A stretch of DNA of 19,651 bases, taken from contig JAYZBK010000211.1 in the NCBI GenBank assembly GCA_036339295.1, forward strand, positions 1 through 19,651, given 5' to 3'. Numbering within the stretch: the stretch's first letter is position 1; every line of letters begins with the position of its first letter. This stretch comes from GCA-002862325 sp036339295 (GTDB lineage Bacteria; Planctomycetota; Phycisphaerae; Phycisphaerales; SM1A02). The notes beneath the pieces are model-generated. The model did not search any database, was not told where the DNA came from, and saw only the letters and a program-made list of their open reading frames with translations. Positions 1-7,433 of this stretch are shown here, piece by piece. Made by a program: the position numbers and the translations under genes.

Positions 1-720
1 CTCGTCGTCGGATGCGAGCACGAGTGGGCGATGGCCGTGGATCCCCTCGACCCGGTCATCGTCGTCGACCACGAAGACGTGTTCCGCGTCGGCGTCCGGG
101 CCCGCGGCCCGGACGACCTCGACCGCCTCCCCCACGGTCAGGGTGTCGCGCACCTCGAGGACCGCGGGATCCATCAGGCCGCCGGCCGACTCCGGATCGA
201 ACGCGAGCAGCTTCTCGAGCACCGCCCGGGGACGGGCCGTCATCACCGCGAGGACGCGATCCGTCACCTCGTCGGGCACGAGCTGCAGGAGATCGGCCGC
301 GTCGTCGGCCGGCATCTCGGCGAGCAGGCGGGCCGCATAGCTTGGGTCCTCCTCCACGAGATCCTCGAGCACCGACATCGCGAGCGGCGCCACCATGTGC
401 GAGAGCGCGATGGCGGCATCGTCGACGTCCATCTCCTCCAGAACGTCCGCCGCCTCGGACTCGTCGAGGCCTTCGAGCGTGTCCGCGGCATCCGCCGGTT
501 CCTGCGCCCCGACGGCGCTGGCGAGGACCGGGACGTCGATCGAGTGCTCGAGGAGCTCGGCGACCCGTCGATCCTCGAGGCTCGCCTCCGCCGGGTTGTC
601 GATGACCGTCCGAGGTGCTTCGCGCTGGCCGCCCTCGGGCTCGTCGTCGGCTCGGTCTTCCACGTCGGGCTCCTGCGTCGTGCCGGGGTCGGTCACCGGA
701 AGGACCGCCGCGTGCATCAT
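1..720 (-). CDS. mgtE: Magnesium transporter MgtE, N-terminal part (cut by window edge)
   Basis: The minus strand is open from position 720 to the window edge (240 codons), so this is the 5' part of a longer gene. After an acidic, probably disordered first 50 residues come the alpha-helical repeats of the MgtE N domain (residues about 55-180, with short stretches such as EMPADDAADLLQ and VPDEVTDRVL). The hallmark SAGGLMDP and the start of the first CBS domain follow (TVGEAVEVV, then FVVDDDDRVEGI). In MgtE, the N and CBS domains sense cytoplasmic Mg2+ and gate a C-terminal five-helix channel, which would lie outside the window. The start could be either of two adjacent ATGs (718-720 or 715-717). 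It is divergent from the methyltransferase gene, about 41 bases away. A soluble N-CBS protein without the channel cannot be excluded from this fragment. Confidence 0.85.
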   Translation of the reverse strand, partial: MMHAAVLPVTDPGTTQEPDVEDRADDEPEGGQREAPRTVIDNPAEASLEDRRVAELLEHSIDVPVLASAVGAQEPADAADTLEGLDESEAADVLEEMDVDDAAIALSHMVAPLAMSVLEDLVEEDPSYAARLLAEMPADDAADLLQLVPDEVTDRVLAVMTARPRAVLEKLLAFDPESAGGLMDPAVLEVRDTLTVGEAVEVVRAAGPDADAEHVFVVDDDDRVEGIHGHRPLVLASDDE

Positions 721-761
721 CGCCCAATCCCGATCCGCCTGCCCGCCGCGGTTCGGGCACA

Positions 762-1601
762 ATGACCTCGATGAGCATCGAGAACATCACCGATCCCGAG
801 GACCCGCGGCTGGAGGACTTCCGGGACATCCGCGATCGAGACGTCCGGGGGCCGCAGGGCCGACCCGGGGTCTTCATCGGGGAGCAGTCGCTGGTGGTCG
901 AGAAGATGCTCGAGCGACCCGAGCTCGTCCGACGGGTCCTCGTCGCGGAGTCGAAGCGGGCCTGGCTCGAACAGGTGCTCTCGGAACGGGGGGATCCCGA
1001 GGTCGAGTCCCTCGTCGCGCCCCAGGAGATGCTCGAACGGATCGCGGGCTTCCCGATCCACCGTGGCATCCTGGCCAGCGGCCGACGCGACGCCCTCGAC
1101 GGTCGGTCGCTCGACGACGTGATCCCGGCGATGGACCGTCCCGCGACCATCCTGGTCCTCGAGTCGATCAGGAACATCGACAACATCGGTTCGCTCTTCC
1201 GGGTCGCGGCCGCATTCGGCGTCGACGGCGTCGTCCTCTCCCCCGACTGCCACGATCCCCTCTACCGGAAGAGCATCCGGGTCTCGATCGGACACGTCCT
1301 CGCGATCCCCTTCGCCCGCAGCGTCGACTGGAGCGGCGATCTCCGCAGGTTGCGCGGCGACCACGGGCTCCAGCTCGTCGGGGCGAGCATCGACGGCGAC
1401 TCCGAACCGACGAACCGGATCGAGGGGAGTCGTCGAATCGGCATCGTGATGGGCAGCGAGTTCGACGGACTCGGTCGCGACGCGGTCGAGGCGTGCGATC
1501 GACTCGCGAGGATCGCGATGGCTCCCGGCGTCGACTCCCTCAACGTGGCGGTCGCCGCCGCCGTCCTGCTCGATCGCCTCTCCGCCGCCGACCGCCGCTG
1601 A
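762..1601 (+). CDS. SpoU/TrmH-family RNA 2'-O-methyltransferase
   Basis: 279 residues, the usual length for a SpoU (SPOUT) enzyme with an N-terminal substrate-binding domain. The three SpoU motifs are present. Motif 1 is RNIDNIGSLFR (N141, R147). Motif 2 is IGIVMGSEFDGL (residues 226-237), with GSE in place of the commoner GNE. Motif 3 is SLNVAVAAAVLL (259-270). These form the knotted SAM-binding fold that methylates a ribose 2'-OH in tRNA or rRNA; the target position cannot be read from the sequence. The first ATG after the divergent mgtE start is at 762 and a second in-frame ATG is at 771. Neither has a clear Shine-Dalgarno site, so the start is uncertain by three codons. The gene stands alone, with 181 bases before the protease gene. 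Confidence 0.9.
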   Translation: MTSMSIENITDPEDPRLEDFRDIRDRDVRGPQGRPGVFIGEQSLVVEKMLERPELVRRVLVAESKRAWLEQVLSERGDPEVESLVAPQEMLERIAGFPIHRGILASGRRDALDGRSLDDVIPAMDRPATILVLESIRNIDNIGSLFRVAAAFGVDGVVLSPDCHDPLYRKSIRVSIGHVLAIPFARSVDWSGDLRRLRGDHGLQLVGASIDGDSEPTNRIEGSRRIGIVMGSEFDGLGRDAVEACDRLARIAMAPGVDSLNVAVAAAVLLDRLSAADRR

Positions 1602-1782
1602 GACCCCCCGGAAGTCCCCGGGAACGTCGTTGAACCGCGCGAACCCGGCCCGATCCCGGGCGTAATGGAAGTCGCAGCGACGCCGATGGGTTCGGATCGT
1701 CGCCGACCGAAACGGAAGTCGTCCTTCCGGCCGCTCGTCCCTCTCGAGGGTTCGATGTGGTGTCCCTCGCCCGGAGACTGCC

Positions 1783-3300
1783 ATGTTCGATCAACTGCCC
1801 AATCCGCTCTCCTCGCTCTCCAGCCCCTCGCGCCGGCGTCTGGCGACGCTGGCCGCGATCGCCGGAATGGCCCTCGCACCCTCGACCCTCGCGGGCGAGA
1901 TCGTCAACCTTCGCGGCAAGGCGCACAAGGTGACCGCCACCGAGGGCGTCCGAGACGCCCGTTCGCTCTCCGACGCGTTCCGCAACGTCGCCGACGTGGT
2001 GCGGCCGAGCGTGGTCCAGATCATCGCGATCGACGATCCCCCGTACGCCTCGGGAGCCGGCCAGGGCGGTCCGAACCTCGACCAGATCCCGGAGCGCTTC
2101 CGCGACATGCTTCCAGGGCTCCCCAATCGACCGGGACCCGAGGACCTTCGCCCCAGGATGGGACAGGGCACCGGCGTCATCGCCACCGAGGACGGCCTCA
2201 TCATCACGAACAACCACGTGATCGACGGCGCCGATCGCGTCCGCGTGGCCCTCCACGACGGCGAGGAGGTCGACGGCGAGGTGGTCGGCGCGGATCCCGA
2301 GACCGACCTCGCGGTGGTCAAGATCGATCGCGAGGGACTCGAGGCCGCCGTCTTCGCCGACTCGGACGAGGCCCGGGTCGGGGACTGGGTGGTCGCGCTG
2401 GGCAGCCCGTTCGGGCTGAGCCAGACGGTCACCGCCGGCATCATCAGCGCCAAGGGCCGTGAAGCGGTCGGACTCTCGCGCTACGAGAACTACATCCAGA
2501 CCGATGCCGCGATCAATCCCGGCAACTCCGGAGGGCCGCTCGTGAACCTCGACGGCGAGGTGATCGGCATCAACACCGCCATCTCGAGTCGCAACGGCGG
2601 CAACGACGGCATCGGCTTCGCCATCCCCAGCCGGATGGTCGAACGGGTCGCCAACGACCTCGCCGGCGACGGGGTGGTCGACCGCGGGTGGCTCGGGGTG
2701 AGCCTGCAGTCGCTCGACCCGGACCTGGCGGCCTCGTTCAACACGCAGGCGCGACGCGGCGTCCTGGTCTCCGGCGTCCTCGACGGGACGCCGGCCGATG
2801 CCGCCGGGCTTCGTGCCGGAGACATCATCCTCTCGATCGACGGTCGGAGGACCGACACCCTCCGCACCCTGGCTCGCACGGTCGCGAACCACGCGCCGCA
2901 GGACGACGTCGAGCTCGAGTGCCTGCGCGACGGCGAGCGGATCATGCTCACCGCCACGCTCGGCAGTCGACCGTCCGATCCGGATGCGACGTCGACCCGG
3001 ACGGAGGAGGCGCCCGCCCCGCCGCGACTCGGACTCGAGCTCTCCGAACTCGACGGCGACCTCCGGGAGCAGGCCGGTCTCCGGACCGACACCGGCGTCT
3101 TCGTCCGCGGCGTCTCCGCCGACGGCGCCGCGGCCCGGGTCGGCATCGAACCGGGCGACGCCATCATCCGGTTGAACGGCAAGGACGTCGGCACCCCGAC
3201 CGCCTTCCGGGCGGCGCTCGACGAGATCCCCGAGGACCAGCCGATCCGCATGCTGGTCGAACGTTCCGGCACGACCAGGTTCGTCCTGATCAAGCCCTGA
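1783..3300 (+). CDS. htrA: HtrA/Deg-family serine endoprotease with two PDZ domains
   Basis: 505 residues, full length for a DegP/DegQ-type periplasmic quality-control protease. The N-terminus is a signal peptide: SRRR at 16-19, a hydrophobic core at 20-33, and likely cleavage after STLA near residue 37. The SRRRLA sequence loosely resembles a twin-arginine motif, but a Sec signal is equally possible. The trypsin-like domain carries the triad His145 (TNNHVI), Asp175 (TDLAVVK) and Ser249 (GNSGGP). PDZ1 spans about 301-395, with a GWLGV entry. A short Pro/Thr/Glu-rich linker follows, then PDZ2 at about 412-500. GGAG at 1773-1776 lies 6 bases before the ATG, which fixes the start. A strong hairpin follows the stop, so the gene is probably monocistronic. 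DegP, DegQ and DegS cannot be told apart by eye, though two PDZ domains exclude DegS. Confidence 0.96.
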   Translation: MFDQLPNPLSSLSSPSRRRLATLAAIAGMALAPSTLAGEIVNLRGKAHKVTATEGVRDARSLSDAFRNVADVVRPSVVQIIAIDDPPYASGAGQGGPNLDQIPERFRDMLPGLPNRPGPEDLRPRMGQGTGVIATEDGLIITNNHVIDGADRVRVALHDGEEVDGEVVGADPETDLAVVKIDREGLEAAVFADSDEARVGDWVVALGSPFGLSQTVTAGIISAKGREAVGLSRYENYIQTDAAINPGNSGGPLVNLDGEVIGINTAISSRNGGNDGIGFAIPSRMVERVANDLAGDGVVDRGWLGVSLQSLDPDLAASFNTQARRGVLVSGVLDGTPADAAGLRAGDIILSIDGRRTDTLRTLARTVANHAPQDDVELECLRDGERIMLTATLGSRPSDPDATSTRTEEAPAPPRLGLELSELDGDLREQAGLRTDTGVFVRGVSADGAAARVGIEPGDAIIRLNGKDVGTPTAFRAALDEIPEDQPIRMLVERSGTTRFVLIKP

Positions 3301-3352
3301 CCAGCGTGTCATCCAACCGATCCGACCGTCCGTACCTTGGTGGTGCGGACAA

Positions 3353-3386
3353 GGGACCACGACGGGCGCCCCTCCGTCGTGGTCCC
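3353..3386 (+). terminator. 13-bp perfect hairpin after the protease gene
   Basis: GGGACCACGACGG (3353-3365) pairs perfectly with CCGTCGTGGTCCC (3374-3386) around an 8-base loop. An outer CAAG/CTTG pairing can extend the stem after a 3-base bulge. No U-tract follows, so it is either a U-less intrinsic terminator or a transcript-end stabiliser. It separates htrA from the ebo-type cluster and suggests that the cluster has its own promoter between here and about 3440. Confidence 0.65.
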
Positions 3387-3473
3387 GCCTTGCGCAGAAT
3401 CCGAATTCCCGGACCGTCGAATCCACCGGTCGTGGAACGTATGCTGGATCGTCTTCCGACCTCCGACCCTCCC

Positions 3474-4643
3474 ATGGCCTCGCACGACGACCATCTCGAG
3501 CTCACCGACGACTTCCCGGTCGCCTTCCGGCACCGGCTGGTCTTCGGACACGATTCGCTCGACCCGGGGAGCGACGTGCTCGGCGAGGTCTTCGAACACG
3601 ACGCCGAACCGACCCCGGGACTCGTCGCCGTCGTGGACTCGGGACTCGCCGACGCCGATCCCGGCCTGTCGGATCGGATCGCCGCCGCGTTCTCCCGCCC
3701 CGGGATGCCCGAGCTCCGGGAGACGATGATCGTCCCCGGCGGGGAGGCGGCGAAGAACGATCCCGAGGTCGTCGACCGGATCCTGTCCGCCGTCGACCGA
3801 TGCCGCATCGACCGTCGTTCCTACGTCGCCGCCTTCGGCGGCGGTGCGGTGCTCGACGCGGTGGGCTTCGCCACCGCGACCGCCCACCGAGGCGTGCGCC
3901 TCGTGCGGTTCGCCTCGACCGTGCTCGCCCAGCTCGACGCCGCGATCGGCGTGAAGAACGGCGTCAACCGCTTCGGCAAGAAGAACTTCGTCGGCAGCTT
4001 CGACGTGCCGGTCGCGGTGATCTGCGACGAGCGGATGCTGCTCAGCCTCGCGGACCGGGACTGGCGGAGCGGCTTCAGCGAGGCCGTCAAGATCGCGTGC
4101 CTGAAGGACCCGGCGTTCCTCGATCTCATCGATCGGGAGGCCGACGCCATCCGGGAGCGGGATCTCGACGCGGCCCGACCGGTCATCCGCCGCTGCGCGG
4201 ATCTCCACCTGAGACACATCACGCAGGGTGGCGATCCGTTCGAACGAGCCGAGGCGAGGCCGCTCGACTTCGGCCACTGGTCGGCGCATCGGCTCGAGTC
4301 GATGACCGACTACCAGGTGAGCCACGGCGAAGCCGTCTCGATCGGCATCGCACTCGACACCATGTACTCGCACCTCGCCGGTCGAATCGACCGGGACGTC
4401 GCCGTGCGGGTCGTGGACGTGCTGCGCCGGCTCGGCCTGCCCGTCCACCACCCCGCCCTCGCCGACGATCGGATCCTCGACGGGCTCGAGGAGTTCCGGG
4501 AGCATCTCGGCGGCCGACTCACGGTGACCCTCCTCGACGGCATCGGTCGACCCGTCGACGTGCACGAGATGGATCGCGACCTTCTCGGCGAGGCCGCCTC
4601 GCGGCTCGCCACCGACTTCGACCCGGTCCGACCGGGCGCCTGA
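3474..4643 (+). CDS. eboD: 3-dehydroquinate synthase-like protein EboD
   Basis: 389 residues of the dehydroquinate synthase (sugar phosphate cyclase) superfamily. The NAD-binding segment reads GGGAVLDAVGFATATAHRGV (122-141), then FASTVLAQLDAAIGVKNGVN. The metal ligands are kept: Glu203 (GFSEAVK), His268 (GHWSAH) and His284 (SHGEAV). The 16-residue spacing between the two histidines equals that of fungal DHQ synthase. Differences from housekeeping AroB include VKNGVNRFGKKN where AroB has GGKTGVNHPxGKN. With TatD, UbiA, TIM-barrel and phosphatase genes downstream, this fits EboD rather than AroB. The substrate and product of EboD are not known to me. An in-frame ATG at 3441, preceded by GGAA, would add 11 residues; I prefer 3474 because family similarity begins just after it. 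First gene of the cluster. Confidence 0.85.
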   Translation: MASHDDHLELTDDFPVAFRHRLVFGHDSLDPGSDVLGEVFEHDAEPTPGLVAVVDSGLADADPGLSDRIAAAFSRPGMPELRETMIVPGGEAAKNDPEVVDRILSAVDRCRIDRRSYVAAFGGGAVLDAVGFATATAHRGVRLVRFASTVLAQLDAAIGVKNGVNRFGKKNFVGSFDVPVAVICDERMLLSLADRDWRSGFSEAVKIACLKDPAFLDLIDREADAIRERDLDAARPVIRRCADLHLRHITQGGDPFERAEARPLDFGHWSAHRLESMTDYQVSHGEAVSIGIALDTMYSHLAGRIDRDVAVRVVDVLRRLGLPVHHPALADDRILDGLEEFREHLGGRLTVTLLDGIGRPVDVHEMDRDLLGEAASRLATDFDPVRPGA

Positions 4644-4658
4644 GCCTCGAGGTACCGC

Positions 4659-5060
4659 ATGCCCTCCGCCTTCCTTCCGATGCTGGTCGCCTGGTGCGTC
4701 GCCTGGACGATCGCGGCCGGGATCACGCTCCTTCGATCCCGACCCGGGTCCTCGTCCCCGGAGTCCGGGGTCGTCCGGACCGGCTTCTGGTCGATGACCC
4801 TCCTCTGGATCGCGATCGATCTCGCGATCGTCGTCTGGGCGCTCGTCGACCCGGTCGTCGATCCCGACGAGTTCCGGCGTCTCCTGCTGGTCAACGGCGG
4901 ACTCGACGTGGTCTACCTCGTGGTCGGCGTCGTCCTCGTGCGTCGCCCCGAGCCGCTTCCCCGCGGATTCGGCATCGCCGTGCTGGTGCAGGGCGCCTTC
5001 CTGCTGTTGTTCGACCTCGCCTGGTGGCTCGCGATCGAGCCGACCCCCCTCGGGGGTTGA
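4659..5060 (+). CDS. Small four-helix membrane protein of the ebo-type cluster
   Basis: 133 residues with four predicted transmembrane helices at about 4-24, 44-63, 74-95 and 103-126. Two helices carry polar residues: NGGLDVVYLVVG (79-90), and LVQGAFLLLFDL (109-120) ending in an aspartate. Loops are short: a basic, Ser/Pro-rich one at 26-40 and a PEPLPRG turn at 97-103. The start is set by GAGG at 4649-4652, 6 bases before the ATG. Only 15 bases separate it from eboD, so the two are probably co-transcribed. I do not recognise it as one of the six classical Ebo proteins. It faintly recalls small planctomycete and Bacteroidetes membrane proteins of the DUF6992 type, which I cannot check. A role as a membrane partner of the Ebo enzymes is inferred from position only. 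Confidence 0.8.
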   Translation: MPSAFLPMLVAWCVAWTIAAGITLLRSRPGSSSPESGVVRTGFWSMTLLWIAIDLAIVVWALVDPVVDPDEFRRLLLVNGGLDVVYLVVGVVLVRRPEPLPRGFGIAVLVQGAFLLLFDLAWWLAIEPTPLGG

Positions 5061-5080
5061 CGGGCGGGTAGCCTTCAGGC

Positions 5081-5398
5081 ATGTCCAACGACCCGATCGC
5101 CCCGCCGATTCCGCGTGAATCCGTCATCGACCGCTACTTCCTCGAGCACCGGGCGAAGGTGATCGACATCGCGGCGTTCCTGGATCGGGTCGACCGGGCC
5201 GGCCCGGCGCCCGACGGCGGCGACGACTTCCGGCTCCGGAGCCTTCGCGCCGCGATCGGCCTGCTGGTCGACGGCGAGGGTGAACGGGCCCGGCGGGTGC
5301 TCGACCTCATGAGCGATCCGAGCGACACGCCGATCGACGCGGCCCCGATGAAGGGCGCCACCGGCGCCTGGGACGGCTTCGAAGGGACCGGTGACTGA
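5081..5398 (+). CDS. Small unknown protein of the ebo-type cluster (105 aa)
   Basis: 105 residues, soluble, no signal peptide. The most family-like part is the helical stretch RYFLEHRAKVIDIAAFLDRV (18-37), followed by an Asp/Gly loop (44-49) and a second helical region, RLRSLRAAIGLLVDG (51-65), then RARRVLDLMSD (69-79). The last 25 residues look disordered. Its stop overlaps the first base of the TatD-like gene (TGATG), so the two are translationally coupled. I do not recognise a function. The order of charged and hydrophobic residues looks like a genuine small helical protein rather than a chance frame. It is too short, and lacks the features I remember, to be EboA, although it occupies a position where an accessory Ebo gene could sit. 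A partner or chaperone for the hydrolase is a guess. Confidence 0.72.
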   Translation: MSNDPIAPPIPRESVIDRYFLEHRAKVIDIAAFLDRVDRAGPAPDGGDDFRLRSLRAAIGLLVDGEGERARRVLDLMSDPSDTPIDAAPMKGATGAWDGFEGTGD

Positions 5399-6213
5399 TG
5401 TACATCGATCCCCACGTGCACATGGTCAGCCGGACGACCGACGACTACCAGCGCATGGCCCTCGCCGGCTGCGTCGCGATCACCGAACCCGCGTTCTGGG
5501 CGGGCTACGACCGAAGCAGCCCGAAGGGGTTCTTCGACTACTTCAGCGTGCTGACCGACAGCGAGCCGAAGCGGGCGGCCCAGTACGGGATCGCCCACCA
5601 CACCTGGCTGTGCATCAACCCAAAGGAGGCGGAGGACCCGGTCTTCGCCCGCGAGGTCATCGACCTGATCCCCGAGTTCCTCGACCGGCCGAACGTCCTG
5701 GGCATCGGCGAGATCGGGCTGAACAAGAACAGTCGGAACGAGCTCGAGATCCTCGAGGCCCACCTCCAGCTCGCGGCCGACCGCGACCAGATGGTCCTCG
5801 TCCACACGCCGCACCTCGAGGACAAGCGCAAGGGCACCCGTCTCATCATGGACGCGATCAGGAACTTCGGGGCCCTCGCCCCCGGTCGCGTGCTCATCGA
5901 CCACGTCGAGGAGCACACGGTCCGCGAGGTGCTCGATCGCGGCTTCTGGGCGGGCATGACCCTGTACCCCGACACCAAGTGCACGCCGCAGCGGGCGGCC
6001 GACATCTTCGAGATGCACGGCACCGAGCGGCTCTGGATCAACTCGGCCGGCGACTGGGGCCCGAGCGACCCGCTCGCGGTCCCCAAGTGCCGGGACGAGA
6101 TGCGACGGCGCGGCCACCTCGAGGCGACGATCCGCAAGGTGAGCTTCGACAACCCGCTCCAGTTCCTCGGCCAGACCGGTCGGTTCCGCACCGAGGTGCA
6201 GCCGACCCGATGA
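5398..6213 (+). CDS. eboB: TatD-family metal-dependent hydrolase EboB
   Basis: 271 residues, a TIM-barrel amidohydrolase of the TatD/PHP-like type. Visible metal-site residues are His6 and His8 (DPHVH), Glu105 (GIGEIGLNK), His136 and His139 (VHTPH), His169 (IDHVEEHT) and Asp219 (NSAGDWG), in the order expected for TatD. Standard TatD proteins are 3'-5' DNA exonucleases. This one has long divergent segments, such as FFDYFSVLTDSEPKRAAQYG, that are not TatD-like, and its place in the cluster points to a small-molecule substrate as for EboB. It starts inside the stop of the preceding small gene and its own stop overlaps the start of eboE (ATGA, 6210-6213), so three genes are translationally coupled. 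Confidence 0.85.
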   Translation: MYIDPHVHMVSRTTDDYQRMALAGCVAITEPAFWAGYDRSSPKGFFDYFSVLTDSEPKRAAQYGIAHHTWLCINPKEAEDPVFAREVIDLIPEFLDRPNVLGIGEIGLNKNSRNELEILEAHLQLAADRDQMVLVHTPHLEDKRKGTRLIMDAIRNFGALAPGRVLIDHVEEHTVREVLDRGFWAGMTLYPDTKCTPQRAADIFEMHGTERLWINSAGDWGPSDPLAVPKCRDEMRRRGHLEATIRKVSFDNPLQFLGQTGRFRTEVQPTR

Positions 6214-7433
6214 TCCCGGCGATCCCGACCTACTGCACCAACGTCCACGCGGGTCGGACGCTCGAGGAGACCGAAGCCAACCTCGACCGGTTCGCCGTGC
6301 GGGTGCGGGAGCTGACCGCCCCGGAGTCGGATCCCGCCGCGCCCATCGGCCTGGGCCTCTGGCTCTCCGCCGAATCCGCCCGCGAACTGCGGGCGTCGAA
6401 CGGTGCCCGGGCCCTTCGCGATCGACTCGGTGCGAAGGGCCTCCACGTCACGACCCTGAACGGCTTCCCCTACGGCGACTTCCACGCCGACGTCGTGAAG
6501 CACGCGGTGTACGAACCGCACTGGGCGGATCCGCGTCGACTCGCCTACACCGTCGACCTCGCGCACCTGCTCGTCGAGCTCCTTCCCGACGGCACGACCG
6601 ACGCCTCCATCTCGACCCTGCCGATCGGCTGGCGGGCCTCGTTCACCAACGAGGGCTGCGGGTGCTCCGTCGGCCTCGCGGCCGCCCAGCTCGTCGAGAT
6701 GGCGAAGGTCCTCCGCTCGATCGAGGACGACTCGGGGACCCGGATCCACCTCGATCTCGAACCCGAGCCGGGCTGCGTCCTCGACACCAGTCGCGACGTG
6801 GTCGATCTCTTCGACCAGGCGTTCCGTCCGTCGGACGACGTCGACCACCGGCGGTATCTCGGCGTCAACCACGACGTCTGCCACGCCGCGGTCATGTTCG
6901 AACCCCAGACCGCGGCGCTTCGGACGTATCGCGAACACGAGATCGCCATCGGCAAGATCCAGGTGTCGAGCGCGGTGGAGGTCGACTTCGACGCGATGGA
7001 CGACGACGAGCACCGGGCCGCCGTGCTCGAGTCGTATCGAGGGTTCGTGGAGCCCCGGTACCTCCACCAGACCTCGATCAGGACCGGTGTCGAACCCCAC
7101 TTCGACGTCCAGACCTACGAGGACCTTCCGATCGCCCTCGCCAATCGCGCCGACCACCAGGTCCCCTTCGGAACGTGGCGGACCCACTTCCACGTGCCGA
7201 TCTTCATGACCGAAGGCGACCGCTGGGGAACGACGCAGGCGGAGATCGAGCGATGCCTCGCCGCCCTCCCGTCCGACCGCGACCGACCCACGCTCGAGGT
7301 CGAGACCTACGCCTGGGAGGTGCTCCCGGGCTGCCTCTACGCCGGGGACGAGGGGCTCGCGGCCGGGATCGCCGAGGAACTCCGCTGGCTCCGGGGCCTT
7401 CTCGAGACCATCGACGGGGAGTCGCGGCGATGA
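6210..7433 (+). CDS. eboE: Metabolite traffic protein EboE (sugar-isomerase-like TIM barrel)
   Basis: 407 residues. The start overlaps the eboB stop in ATGA, which fixes it. The sequence carries what I know as EboE family blocks: YCTNVHAG (8-15), TTLNGFPYGDFH (81-92), YEPHWADPRRLAYT (101-114), HLDLEPEPGC (180-189), VNHDVCHAAVMFE (219-231), KIQVSSA (249-255), THFHVPIF (325-332) and EVETYAWEVLP (363-373). By analogy with xylose-isomerase-like TIM barrels, Glu184, Asp222, nearby His225 and Glu365 could form a metal site, but that is inference. The family is implicated in making or moving a metabolite out of the cytoplasm (scytonemin precursor in cyanobacteria); its reaction is unknown. The stop overlaps the start of eboC (ATGA, 7430-7433). 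Confidence 0.9.
   Translation: MIPAIPTYCTNVHAGRTLEETEANLDRFAVRVRELTAPESDPAAPIGLGLWLSAESARELRASNGARALRDRLGAKGLHVTTLNGFPYGDFHADVVKHAVYEPHWADPRRLAYTVDLAHLLVELLPDGTTDASISTLPIGWRASFTNEGCGCSVGLAAAQLVEMAKVLRSIEDDSGTRIHLDLEPEPGCVLDTSRDVVDLFDQAFRPSDDVDHRRYLGVNHDVCHAAVMFEPQTAALRTYREHEIAIGKIQVSSAVEVDFDAMDDDEHRAAVLESYRGFVEPRYLHQTSIRTGVEPHFDVQTYEDLPIALANRADHQVPFGTWRTHFHVPIFMTEGDRWGTTQAEIERCLAALPSDRDRPTLEVETYAWEVLPGCLYAGDEGLAAGIAEELRWLRGLLETIDGESRR

Noticed and set aside
31..765. Long plus-strand open frame of 244 codons over the mgtE region
   Set aside because: Its translation is rich in Arg, His and Val with no family pattern, while the opposite strand reads as MgtE N and CBS domains. It is a high-GC shadow frame.
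1540..3426. Minus-strand open frame of 628 codons across the protease gene
   Set aside because: It is antisense to HtrA with its complete catalytic triad, and its composition is Asp/Arg/Gly-rich without domains.
3474..4643. Calling the cyclase the housekeeping AroB
   Set aside because: The substrate loop differs, and the gene lies in a tight cluster with EboB, EboC, EboE and EboF homologues and no shikimate gene.
5081..5398. Calling the 105-residue protein EboA
   Set aside because: EboA as I remember it is about twice as long with Trp- and Leu-rich helical blocks not seen here. Position alone is not enough.
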